Shown here: one piece after another, positions 32,703-44,226 of the stretch | How the letters are laid out: each line of letters opens with the position of its first letter | How positions within the stretch are numbered: position 1 is the stretch's first letter | Source: Trichuris trichiura | Lineage: Eukaryota; Nematoda; Enoplea; Trichinellida; Trichuridae | Direction: 5' to 3' | NCBI GenBank assembly: GCA_037903355.1 | Contig: JBAJFE010000014.1 | Span: forward strand, 434,001-498,000 | Length of the DNA stretch: 64,000 nucleotides | Program-made: the position numbers and the translations under genes | Notes under the pieces: model-generated | The model's input: the letters and a program-made list of their open reading frames with translations, nothing else | Told to the model about the DNA's origin: nothing | Database searches by the model: none

Positions 32703-33629
32703 CTTTGGAAAATTACTGTTGACGTCTGAGTAATGCTTATTCTAATTCCCGCGTGACGAGGTCCCTTTACTTCTTACTAACACAATCTATACCGGAGCAG
32801 GTAATTTTTGTTATTCAAAGTAGCAGTATTTTCTGTGTTAATAGTGTTAATCAACAAGTTGTATTTTTTAATAGCTCTTCGAAAAATAGTCTATTAATAT
32901 TTCCGAAAATGAATCTCGTCTATCCGCTAGTAGTGTTGCCGTCCTGTTTGCTTTGCATAAGGCGACTTATCGATGTTCTTTCCCGTTTAAGTCCTTAGTA
33001 GTATTTTGGAAGAAAAGTTTTGTAACTCTGGCCTTCAGCCATCGTATCCGGAGCACTGCAACTTAACGTAACGAACTTGACTTCACTGACTTGACCTAAC
33101 CGACTTGACTTTAAGTAAACTTAGCCTAGACGCAATCGATCCTATTGCCATACCAGCATTCACGTATACAGTTTGCTTGGTGTAAATCCAGTATACGTAG
33201 CACGTAGAAGCTATGTGTAATAACAACATAGCTAGCATGTATATGCCGTATACAGCATGCGCGCAGGACATGCTGCTTACTCGTAAGATATTTTTTGTTC
33301 TCCAGAATTTCCACAACGTACAATTAATATAGAGGTTCTATATCGTACACATACAAGACATTCACGGAATTTGCAGCATTCACAGCACACTTTGCCTATA
33401 AGCAGAGTACTTACAAAATCTACAGTTTCTACTGTACACGTGCAGTATGTATGCTGTTTGTAATTGCATACGAAAAATATTTGCGTTATATAAGACTTAT
33501 ACGTCGTACAAATTGCTTATAAATAGGACGCCTACGACATAAACAGTATCTATAGCATAGATGCAGCAACTATATTGTTTATATTTGCATAGTGGAAATA
33601 TTTGGTATACATTGAACTTCTGAAGATGT

Positions 33630-33965
33630 GATGTTTCTGTACGGGACTATATGTTTTCATGTTTAACTGTCTTTATTACGGATCTACTGTGCCGTTGATA
33701 CGAACAATAAACGAAAACTTTCCTCCGGAGCTTTCGTTTATTGTTCGTATCAACGGGACAGTAGATCCGTAATAAAGACAGTTAAACATGAAGATATTGA
33801 ACTTCTTTCTTTTTTCTTTTCTTCTTAACGGCTTTCTTAATTTGTTTTTCTAAAGTTTTTGCGGAATTTTTTGACCCGTTGATTTTCAAACGTTTATTGC
33901 AAAAGCGTTCATTACGAAGCTTTCGGGTTCACTCATGGAATAAACAATGGGTAAAAATGCACGAA
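33630..33965. mobile_element. PLE terminal fragments in palindromic arrangement
   Basis: 33657-33791 is a near-perfect palindrome (arms about 64 bp; GTTTAACTGTCTTTATTACG against CGTAATAAAGACAGTTAAAC) that contains the PLE terminal block AACGGGACAGTAGATCCGTA in both directions. A further minus-strand terminal block follows (GACCCGTTGATTTTC at 33870, and AAGCTTTCGGG at 33919), giving a decayed hammerhead-like core on the minus strand. All are nested in foldback element A. Confidence 0.65.
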
Positions 33966-34135
33966 AAACTTTAGAAAAACATACTGAACTTCTATGTTAA
34001 TTGTATGTTGTAGAAATTTTGGAGAACAAAAAATATCTTACGATTAAGCAGCATGTCCTGTATGCATGCCGTATATGGCATATATACGTGCTAGCTGAGT
34101 TGTTATTACTCATACCTTCTATGTACAAGCAGTTC

Positions 34136-36826
34136 TCGTATAACGCGAGCGTTTGGTCACCTAAATATCCTGAAAAGTCTCGCGTTATATGAAGTCGCGT
34201 TATCGGAGACATGTAAAGTATAGGAAAATCACGATTTGGTTCAAAGCGTCAGAAGGATTCTTTGCTTGTATAAACAACAACGGAGAGATATCTTAAATAA
34301 GCTGGGTTGAAACAGGAATTATGATGTACCTGAGCTACTTATTCTATCATTAGGCACCCTGACGTATGGATCCTCTTACACGGGGTCTGAATAACATTAT
34401 CTTTTACGACGATTATACATTAACGGCAGAGCTTTTATGATAGAACTCTTTACAGTGGGCAGAGTTCAAACTCGATTTCAGGAGCGGCGAGCTTGCGTCT
34501 TCAGCTTGTGGAAAGAGTCCCTCTCAGTACTAAAATAAACGGCCTCATACCCAGGAAAGAATGGAGTTCCGTTGGACTCACTTGTTTAATCTCGCTATCC
34601 TTTGATACGGGCGAACTGTGGTCCTATTAGATGTAGAAGGTAGCGCTTCCTCATCGTCACAATGTTTCTTCATTGCAGTAAAGTAGAATTCGAGCTTCTT
34701 TTGTTTCGCATGTGTACTTCTTTCGTACAGCAGCTGCTTATATGGCTCCAAGCAAGCTCGGATACCTCTTGTGGTTTTCCCGCTGCGTTCTGCATTACAA
34801 TCATTGTCTTCGAGCCATTGTAAACGCTGTTCAATAGTTTCCAGGGTATCTGACAGCTGAGTAGTAGTCATTTGTCGCGGAGGAGGCGGAGGAACTTCCT
34901 GATTTTCATCCTCTTCTCTTCCTTCTGCTTCCCCTGCTACAGAAAGATCTTGCAGCTCCTCATTGGTCAGCTCATCCGGTTGACAATTCAAAATGTCCTC
35001 AATATCCTGATATTCCACTCCTTCAAAACTTAGCCTGTTTGCCAACTGAACGCAGCTTTCAGTAATTTCGCATACTTGAGCAAAAGGCTCAAAGTCTTTA
35101 AAATCGCAGATCAAATCTGGGATGAGTTTCCGCCAAACACGGTGCAAGCACTGCTTCGATACGTCATTCCAGGTTTCTACGATGTTGTTAATGGCCATTT
35201 TCAGGTTATAGTTCTTCCGAAATTCCATCACAGTTTCACAATTTTCTCCATCGGTCGCGTCGATCAGCATCTTGAACGCTCGCCTTAAGTAGTAAGCTTT
35301 GAATGCTCCGATAACGCCTTGGTCAAGCGGTTGTAACAAAGAAGTGGTCCGTGCGGGCAAGAAAACAAAGTGGACATTTGGGTCTAGCTCAGCTATCATC
35401 GGTGGGTGGCTTGACGCGATATCCATGACTACGAGAACTTTAAAAGCCAAGTTCTTCTCGTTCAAGTATTTCTTTATGTCATTCACATAAGCATTAGAAG
35501 AAATATCAAGGCGAACTTAGGCGGTCATCCGTCCGCTTTTGCTGTACCTGTAGTAAACGCCCAAACTGCTTTTAACAATTCCCCTTAGGGCTCGTGGATT
35601 GGCATGACGATAAATCATCAATGGCTTCGGCTTAAGATCCCCACTAGCGTTGGCACCGAGCATTACAGTCACACGATGTTTCGCAACGCAGATTCCTGCA
35701 GCATGCCTACGCCCTCTGGAAATGTAGGTCCTTTTTGTCCTATGCTTTAGGAAAAGATTTGTGTCGTCGAAGTTAAAAATTTGATCGAGGCAGTAGCCCT
35801 TTTCTTTGACTAAGTTTTGTACTTCTATTGGAAATGTTTGCGCGGCATCGACGTCTGCGCTTCCTGCTTCGCCACAGAGACGAACATTGTGAAAACTGTA
35901 TCGATTCTTGAAACGGCAGAACCAACCACTAATAGCAGTAAATAGAGGAATTTCAGTAGGATTTGTAGACTGTTTCTTAAGGTCTTCGTGAATGGTAACT
36001 GCTTTTTGTCTGATGGTGAAAAACGTTGTTCCTATTCTTTTCATCGTTTGAGTTTCGATCCAAATGCTGAGTAGTTTTTCTATTTGTTCCAGTATCTTAG
36101 ACCTTGTTCTTATTGACATCGCAATACTTGAACTGGTACCGCTTACGCAAGCCTGTTTAATTTCTTCTGCATTGCTCTTAATGGTCTGCAAGGTTGATTC
36201 CTTTATGCCGGTAGCTTTGACGATATCAAGTGTCGTCTCATTCCGTTCATACCGTTTCAGTATCTCAAGCTTCTCTCCAACAGTCAGCGCCTTTCTTTTT
36301 CGACCACTACCAGCTGACTTCGAATCAGGAAACTTAGACATTTTCAGATACTTATAGGCTATCCTCAGATAGCGGAATCAGACAAAATACTTACGAATTG
36401 AGCTCGCAATCAGACGGTGTGAATGCTTTCCGAATTCTGTGCTAGCGTACTACGACTCACTGGAAAACTTCTACGATGCCTGCGCTTCGGGAGAATTGAA
36501 AATGGAAACGTCGTCTGTACACATGTTTCTGCCGGCGCGAATTATTCCACCGAACATGAATATCGATCAGTATCCTGTTTGAGTATGCATATCGCAGGGT
36601 GCACAGCTGGGTCGGACACTACTCCTGATAAGAATCCTAAACGTTTTTGTCACATTTCGCTTGTTCGTGACCGAAGAACGCGCATAAGCTAACAGCGCTG
36701 TCTTTGTTTACTCTCGGTGGATGAAAACACGGGGAGACTTTGTCATACGTCCACGCTTTCCAGCCGGCGAAATCGCGTAAGAGCGAAAACGCGTTATATG
36801 AACACGCGTTATACGAGAACTACCTG
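34136..36826 (-). mobile_element. Tigger/pogo-family DNA transposon
   Basis: 2,691 bp flanked by TA target duplications (34134-34135 and 36827-36828). The terminal inverted repeats begin CAAGCAGTTCTCGTATAACG on the left and CAGGTAGTTCTCGTATAACG on the reverse-complemented right, and subterminal copies of GCGTTATATGAA follow on both sides. The transposase lies on the minus strand. Inserted into foldback element A. Confidence 0.93.
34578..36341 (-). pseudogene. Tigger transposase with a single in-frame stop
   Basis: One reading frame of about 588 codons interrupted only by a TAA at 35517-35519. The N-terminal helix-turn-helix (RKALTVGEKLEILKRYERN, GIKESTLQTIK) is followed by a CENP-B-type DNA-binding domain and the DDE catalytic core. 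Catalytic acidic residues are seen in FNFDDTNLF, VVMDIASSHPP and LLQPLDQGVIGAF, giving the DDD pattern of this group. The C-terminus is acidic with a proline run (PPPPPRQ). The stop sits between GRMTA and VRLDIS and is one C-to-T change from CAA (Gln). Otherwise the frame looks undamaged, implying recent inactivity or a sequencing difference. Confidence 0.9.
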
Positions 36827-36955
36827 TATATAGTATACTGGATTTGTAACAAGCAAATTGTGTACGTGAATGCTGATATGGCAGTTGGACCAATTGCTTT
36901 CAGGGTAAATTGGTTTGAAGTCAATTTGATTAGGTCAAGTTGAAGCGCACTGAAC

Positions 36956-37865
36956 TGTAACATATTCTCTTCTTTTCTTACTTTCAGACGATGTTGTCAA
37001 CTCCGTAATAATTGGAGCGACTTTTCAATACACGCGAAAAATGATTTCTGATAAGCGCGTTTTGCAAAGCATTAGTATTTAAGATTATTGCATCTCAACC
37101 TTACAAAGTTTGATTTTCAGGTTGATTCGCAAGTTTTGTTGTTAGCAGTTTTTCTCTGTTATTTCCGGAGCCAATCGGAGTACAAAGCAGCAGCTATCTT
37201 TGCCGTTGTCGGCTTGCCTGCTGTTTTCAATGTTTGAAAAAACTTACCGAAGCAGTTGTCTGAGAAAGCTATTCGTTATTGCGGATATCTGTTCACGATG
37301 CCATGCGTAGTCAAATGAGTAGTACTACAGCTGCTGTATTTAACCAAAGAAACAAATGTCTTTCAATGCTATAGCGCTAATTGATTGATCAGTCAACAGT
37401 CTACAGGCAGATAATAAAATTTTTACCATTACCCAATTAATGAAATTTTGAAGGTACCTAAAACAGGTTTTACTCACCGCATTCACCGAGTGTAATTCAA
37501 GAATTTTATTTTCATCACTAGAGGTTTCTTAATGTAGACCATTTTGTTTGACATCGCGTAATAGTTGTCTTCACTTTAATTGTAAGAATGTCAATTCATT
37601 TTCATGCGAATTGAAACCTCACATAACCGTGCTCATAGGATGCATAGTTTCCAAGCGTCAATCATGTAGCAAATTACTATTGAAAACGTCTACATGAGCC
37701 ATAAACAAATCTTAAGTTTATAGCTACTGGCCTTTGCCGTGCAAAACCCTGCGTTGATCACAATTATCGCGTGAGTAAACTAACAAGATTATATACAGGC
37801 ACGAATGCGTCTTGGATAATGAGAATCTCAATGAGTGCTCCTTTACCTTTAGTATTTCTGTACTA
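36956..37865. other. Intergenic region after foldback element A
   Basis: No gene or repeat recognised; contains the 3' flank of the purine nucleoside phosphorylase gene. Confidence 0.4.
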
Positions 37866-38972
37866 TCACAACTTATAACTTTCATGCCATTCTTTCACAA
37901 ACAGGTTTAACAGTTGCATCAGTTTTCCAGACGCCTTTGTCATCACTGTGAGAACTTCTTCATGCGAAACGTCTTCTACGTCTTCGTCACAATCGCAGCA
38001 CACGCTGAAAACGGTTTGAATTAAGAACTAATTTGTTTTAAAGCTGAGTGTACGTATTTGCTATGATCGAGAAGCCAAGAACTTTCATTCCGCAGTGAAT
38101 CGCGGCAATGGCTTCATGAACGGTGCTCATTCCTTAAGACGACATGGTTAAATTGGCTTAGCTGTGCATACATTCGAAGTTGAAACTGTATACCTACTGC
38201 GTCACCGCCAAGTCGGCGAAGCATAAGCGCTTCTGCGGGGCTTTCGTATCCTGGTCCAAAAGTCATACTGTATATTCCCTCTTGAAGCTTGATTCCGGAT
38301 TTTTCAGCTATTCTTTTCATCATAGCTCGATAGGGTTTGTAGTACACGCAGCTCATGCTGGGAAATCTGGTCCCGAATCTTAAAGCAAAAAGTATACTTC
38401 TTATCTTTCCCATAGACAATATGTTTTAAGCGAAAGTGCACCTTTCTTCGTTTTTCCCCACTAGCGGACCAGGACCGGCAAGACATGGCATTGCTATGTG
38501 ATCTTTAATCAGCATAATATCGCCCACTTTGTACATAGGATTGAGTCCACCGGCTGCGTTGGTGATTATGACGGTTTGAACGCCCAAGAGTTTCATGACT
38601 CTGATGGGCAGCACGCTGAGTTGCATGGAATGGCCTTCGTAGGGGTGGAATCTGCCTTGCATGCACATAACGGTGGCGCCTTGCCACGTTCCAAAGACGA
38701 GATTGCCTTTGTGACCTTCCACTAATCACGGAACACGAGTGCAGTCAGAAAGAATAAATCTGATTTCAAATACCTGTGCTGACTGGAAAATTGGGAATGT
38801 CCCCATAAGGCAGCGTTACAGACTTTTCGAACAACTCCGGAATCTGGCCAAGTCCAGAGCCGCAGATAATACCGAGCGCTGGTCGATCATTTATCTTGCC
38901 TTTGATGAACTGCGCGATCGCATGTGCAGTTTCAAAATCGCTGAAGGAATACACACAGCTTGTCAAGGTTGA
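37866..38972 (-). CDS. PNP: Purine nucleoside phosphorylase
   Basis: Splits purine nucleosides with phosphate into base and ribose 1-phosphate in purine salvage. Exons: 38774 to about 38972, 38442-38721, 38194-38378, 38054-38132, 37866-38004; phases agree. Family motifs: GIICGSGLGQIPELF (phosphate site), PYGDIPNFPVST-V, MQGRFHPYEGHS, TNAAGGLNPMYKVGDIMLI, the FGTRFPSMS block, GIYSMTFGPGYESPAE, GMSTVHEAIAAIHCGMKVL and SHEEVL near the C-terminus. The first exon has no in-frame ATG before a stop, so translation must start in an unseen upstream exon or at a non-ATG codon. Several acceptors end in AAG rather than CAG. Confidence 0.93.
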
Positions 38973-39170
38973 CCTGAATTCCTTATGGCGCTGTCTTTCA
39001 TTTTTGCCTCAGGAAATTAGGAACTCAGTGACTTTTTCATTAACTTTTGCTCGTTAACTTCTAGCTTTCATTTGAACAGTAACATTTTACGCATTTTAAC
39101 AAAGCTTGAGAAATTTTTTCTTTTGCACGTTGATTGCTTTCCTAAATTCTGAAAACGCCCCGCATTGCTG
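38973..39170. other. Upstream flank of PNP
   Basis: Expected to hold the missing first exon or promoter of PNP; I could not identify the start codon. Confidence 0.35.
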
Positions 39171-39535
39171 TCTGTCGCGAAATAAACTCTTTCTTTACTT
39201 TAGAAAGAAAGCTTTAAGCTTACCTATGAGTAACATATTGTCGAAATAGCTTTAGAAAGAAAGCTTAAAGCTTTCTTTCTAAAGCTATTTCGACAATATG
39301 TCACTCATAGAGGAGGAAAAATATATAACTGTTCAGTGAATGGCCAAACGTAAGTCGTGCATGTTGCTGCCTGTATGTAAAGTATGTTCGTCGCGAAATA
39401 AACTCTTTCTTTACTGTAGAAAGAAAACTTAAAGCTTTCTTTTTAAAGCTATTTCGACAATATATCGCCCATAAAGGAGAAAAAATGTAAAAGTTTTCAG
39501 TGAATAACCGAACGTTAGTCGTGCCTGTCAAAATG
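39171..39535. repeat. Two tandem hairpin-forming repeats
   Basis: A unit starting CGCGAAATAAACTCTTTCTT and ending near GTCGTGC occurs twice, about 215 bp apart. In the first copy, 39223-39309 is a near-perfect palindrome (CATATTGTCGAAATAGCTTT against AAAGCTATTTCGACAATATG). The second copy lacks the left arm of that palindrome. Family unknown. Confidence 0.75.
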
Positions 39536-41600
39536 TTATTTATGTAAACCTCTTCGTTTCCCAGTGTAAGGAAATTTTTTTTCAAGAAAAGCTAAAGTAA
39601 TGATGGCATACCTGCTGTGTTGATACATCTGACTGATATGTGTGCAGCTGTGAGAATTTTGTGCCGCCATGTGATCGACCTGCCGCTATACCTTTTTCAA
39701 TAAGCCAAAGGAAACCGTCTTCCCAAGAGCGCCCAAACTAGATTCACCTCGCAGAAGCTTATCGTAGCCGCTGTTGCTCTTGTTGATTTCTGCTTATCAT
39801 CGCTTATATGCCAGAGACGCGCACGAGCAAGATGGCACTGTTTACCAAGCTGAACAATGGACTTCCGAGCGGACGTACCGCTTACAGAAAAGGCCAACTA
39901 GCACCGTTTATACTTTTCGCAGTGACATCTGTCAAGGCAATTGGAGTTGGTATACGAATTTACTTGTCATTTTAATTTAGGATGACAAGTTTTGACGTGC
40001 ACAACGCTCGCATATGGTCACACTTGCGTCCTACGACAACAAGTGTTTCAAAACTGACTCGTTTAGTTTGCTCGTTGCCTAAGAAGTCCTTTGGTATTTC
40101 ATCTTGTCCATAGTGAGGCCATCTTCTGCGATTACTTGCAACGCGGTAGTTAGGTTCAAAGAATTTGATCAATTACAGTTAAGGAAGGTTGTTAATGGCA
40201 ACTGGACGACGTTCTTGTCCTTCCCGCGCAAAAAGCACTTTTACTACCGGTTAAAGCAAAACCGTATTTTGTATGTCGTTTTCATTTGTTACATCTAAGT
40301 AAGCGAAATGTTCATACATTAGTAGTTAGCAGGCGGTTTAGTTGTAAGCCTTCAAGTGCATCGGCTTTGCAGTGAATCAGCTATTTTATGATGCCGTTTC
40401 CTTGCATAGGTCCTTATGGCAAATACTTCCTTACTTCGACAACCTAAAGAATTACCTTTAAAGTATTTCGACGAAGTGCGGAACATTTTGCGTGTTTCCT
40501 GGTTACACTTATTCTTGATTGGAAAAAGCTTGTTTTCTTACGCTTATTTTCTTTAACCACAATCTTAACGTATCAACACGGCTAGTTTGCCATATCAGCG
40601 GTCAGGCGCTACCCGAAAACATTAAACAGAAAGTTCTGGAGGTAAACAAGTTATTTGTTTGAAATTCGTTCTGTTTTGAGTAGTCTAATGAGATGATGTG
40701 CTTTCCTGTCCCCAACGGGCACGTGAGGCATTCCTCTGCCTAGCTTATCTTGGGTTTGTGTTATCATTATCGCGGTACAATGCTGCTAGTCACTTAGTAG
40801 CCGTGTCGGTCAACTGGTCAACTCTCTTTGCGTCATGTATTCAAGTATCTCTTATTTTATACTTAATAATGACTTCGAAGAAAAAGGCTAAAGATGCCTG
40901 CAATTCTGTCTTGCCCAAAGGATTCGTTCTATTTAGTTATTGGCAAAGTAATAAAGTTCACGCAACTATTCAACAATGAAAAAGGAGACTCGAATCCTAA
41001 TACTTAACTTTTCAAAACTTTCATGATTCACACGTTCTGCCATCAGCCTGTTGAATTTACGAAAACGCTTTTTGCTCTTTTGACGACTTTTGACTGTTGT
41101 AAAGTAGATTTTATTCTCCATATCTTTCAGGATTATTCTTATCCCATTTTCAGAGAAAGGAAAAGTTCAGGCTGCATGATGGGGTTATAAAACCTACATG
41201 CGTGAAGTAATGAGCACGAGGTCGACTTTGAAAGTTTTGTGGTTATAAACTTTGTCTCCACTTCCGCCTGAACAGCAACGTCACAGTGACGTCATGATGT
41301 AATAATTTAAATAAGCAGTGTCCTAACTCATTATGTTTTTCCCAGGTACTCCGAAGTCATGCCTGATGTTGTTATGCTGCGCGAGGAAAGTCACTCTGAT
41401 CTTAAGTAGGGCACTGGACCATGGAGAGGCGCCTTCCACACTCCTATATAGCATAAGCGCTTTATCCGTCACCCTAATATGTTCAAGTGATTTGTATCTC
41501 CCTTTTTGGCTGTCATCCAAGCCTTCCAGTTTTCCGTTGGCTTTCCTATAGCAATTTACCGCGGACAGGTGCTCCTAAAACCGATGTAATAGTGTTTTCG
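39536..41600. other. Region with possible unrecognised small exons
   Basis: Several plus-strand blocks look coding but do not assemble: an ATG at 39832 opening a 40-residue membrane-like peptide (LAPFILFAVTSVKAIG), a block RLVCHISGQALPENIKQKVL ending at a donor near 40640, and DDVLSCPQRAREAFLCLAYL near 40690. On the minus strand 39972-40172 also reads plausibly (RRRWPHYGQDEIPKDF). I cannot assign a gene. Confidence 0.25.
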
Positions 41601-42875
41601 GTTTTACCTGTATGTGAGGCGGGATATTCACACTCCATTTCATAAAGAGCACCTGACCATTTGTTGAATGGCATCATGAGAATCAGCGGCGGATTTGCTG
41701 AGCCTATGAAGATATTTGTCCTTGTATTCAGTTGATAGACATCTCACAAATGAGCTGGTTGTCAAAGGCGCAGCTCCTGTTTTTCTCTCAATCAAAGGCG
41801 TTAGAATTTTCAAGAAATTGCGCGTTTAAAGTTTAAATGCGAAGACGTTTTGTGTTTACCAATGCATTGTCATCAGTGTTTATACACATATGGATAATTT
41901 ATTTGACTTTTATTTAAAAAGGTGATTTAAGAATTCACGGCCGGCAAAAATCATTGTCTGTTTAAAGTTTTTTTAGTGAAACTGTATCAGTGGGTTTAGG
42001 GAGAAGGGTGTGTTTAGTGATATGCATGCTTCCGTATTATCGAAATAGAATCGGTCTTGCTCGAAAGGGCTCTGAGCTTATACTATTAAAGGTCCATTTT
42101 CAGTACAACGTATGCCCTGTCACGAGTAATTTTTAGAGCGAAGTATCGTCTGAAATTCTTGACGACACGCAGATACAGATGATCCACTGCATATATTCTC
42201 AAATCCAAGTTTACACTTATCTCATTTATTTGCATATTATTAAGTTTAAAACTGAAGTCACGTTCTAGGATTCGTTATGAAGTATTGTTTGTTTGTTGAC
42301 TTCACCAAAAAACGGCACACCGACAAAACGAAACGTAAAAAGGCGAACAGTGAAATGAAGTTTGATTGATTGTTTGATCAATGGTTCAGTATTTCGCGGA
42401 ACGCTTTCATCGCCATTTTGTTAACGCGATTTGACGCTCAAGTTCAAAGCTTATCTGAACAAAAACGTGAATATCGAAACCGCCCCAACTCCAAATGTCA
42501 ACTTGCCTAATCGCTTGTGTCGTTTTCCAGAATTAATGATAACGTTTTTTAGCGTTCCGACTTTCAATCTGGATTGCAGCTTGGCGTGGTGGGTGATAGC
42601 GATTGTTTGATAACCGTGAGGTATGATTTCGCGACCGACCTAAAATTTAAAAATTTAGTTCATCGATTGGTTATTATAATCAGCACTCTTGGTGACTTCC
42701 GGAAAAGCTGCAAATTTTAAAGAAAACATTTCCTTGTGGCAGCGAGACCCAGTTTTCTCACTTTGGCTGCACAAAAAACCACCTTCAATTTGAAAAAAAA
42801 AGTTTTTTTAAATTATGCTTAGTTTTCTACCGCTCATTCTATAAAATGTATACAATTTAAACTGCCTGAAAGTGT
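41601..42875. other. Intergenic region, nothing recognised
   Basis: AT-rich sequence, only short open frames, no clear repeat. Confidence 0.4.
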
Positions 42876-43203
42876 CATAGTAGATCTTCAGATTCACGGG
42901 TTTGGCCTGTTGGATGTATCTGTAAATAAACTTCAAAGTGCCCTACCAACGGATGGATGAGCAAATTGTAAGAGAAAATACAGAACAATTTGTATACCGT
43001 ACGTTTCGGAACTGCTCGTGTTCCGTCGTCAAGCTCCCCAACACTGCTGACGACGGAACACGAGCAGTTCCGAAACGTACGGTATACAAATTGTTCTGTA
43101 TTTTCTCTTACAATTTGCTCATCCATCCGTTGGTAGGGCACTTTGAAGTTTATTTACAGATACATCCAACAGGCCAAACCCGTGAATCTGAAGATCTACT
43201 ATG
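42876..43203. mobile_element. Perfect 328-bp inverted-repeat (foldback) element
   Basis: The arms run from CATAGTAGATCTTCAGATTC inward to GTTCCGTCGTC and are exact reverse complements over about 145 bp each; the centre is CAAGCTCCCCAACACTGCT. The same peptide frame is readable from both strands, as expected of a palindrome, so the 88-codon frames here are not genes. A deletion derivative is at 14608-14665 and a decayed copy at about 9.6 kb. The exact arms imply recent origin or gene conversion. Confidence 0.92.
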
Positions 43204-44226
43204 AAACTATTCAAGCCTGTTAAAAGACATCCTGTCTTTCGAAACGCCTGCAAGTGCTGTCAAATCGCACGAAACGTTGAAACGAGCTTTCCTGGGACAG
43301 TATAACGGAGCTGCAAGTTTTTTCATTCCTCTTGACGCAAGCTCCTGAGCAAAAAACATGAAAAGGAATTCTAACGGCCTCTTCGGTACAAGTTTTTTTA
43401 TTTAGCATAAACAGTCACGTCATTGTTTAGTACTTTTAAAAAAGCGCGACCTCGTTACGAATACAACACGTTTTTGTCACCTGTGGAATCATGGTAAAAG
43501 TGCAAACGTTTAAAAGTGCAGATCGGGTCCTAGCCAGCAATAGGAACCTGCACTTATGTGGCGCCATAGACTTTAAATGCTCTATGCATAGTGTGAACTG
43601 CTCACGCTTCTATTTGTTCTCTCGACCAATTACTATAGGCAATGATCAATATCAAAGTCATTATAGCATCAAGTAGGAGCGCAGTTGCTCACTGATGTTC
43701 CATGTTGTCACAATAGTTCATTAATGAATTCTTCGCAATGTATTTGCATTGCTGCACTACTGAAAATGACACACCTGTTAACGACTGCGTAATTCTTCTT
43801 TGCCTTGTATACAAGCAACCCATTTCTTTTAAGGTGTCACTGACGTAGCTTTTCTGGTCTGTCACAACCCATCTTCAGAGTCAGTGTCCTCCGCGCTCTT
43901 TCACTGCTGTACGAAAGCCTAGGCAGACGCTTGGAAATATCGTAAGCTTACTTTTCTAAGCAGAAATAATATTTATCAATGGGAAATACGCTGTTTTCAA
44001 ATGCACCTTACTCATCACCAAACGAATACAGTGTTGAGCTGACTTACGAATTCAGCAACACGACAAATGCTTGGAGATTTCACGTTTCTGTGTGCAGCAT
44101 CCGAGCTTCTTTTTGATGACAACTATTTTCACTTTAGAGAAAATAACCTATATTTTGCATCGATGTACATTTTGGTCTGCTGAAAGAGCTTACTTGATCA
44201 CCAAACACTCCACACTATTAATTTTT
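43204..44226. other. Flank of the palindrome and intergenic DNA
   Basis: The first 50 bp (ATAGTTTCATAG context, CAGGCTTGAATAG in reverse) match the flank of the 14.6-kb copy, so the repeat unit is larger than its palindrome. The remainder holds nothing recognised. Confidence 0.45.

Larger units (their letters stand above)
33059..36955. mobile_element. Foldback element A with long inverted termini, interrupted by PLE and Tigger
   Basis: The left end (ACTTGACTTTAAGTAAACTT, TTGCCATACCAGCATTCACG, CTCCAGAATTTCCACAACGT) and the right end are inverted copies of each other, traceable for more than 250 bp once the nested Tigger (34136-36826) is removed; about 1.2 kb of the element itself remains. Subterminal repeats of the type ACTTGACCTAACC occur at the ends, and the interior has TATA/GTATAC-rich sequence like that in element B (44227-45622). 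No coding capacity. Confidence 0.75.

Noticed and set aside
42875..43204. Two 88-codon frames on opposite strands with the same peptide
   Set aside because: Both are translations of a perfect palindrome; no start context or homology.
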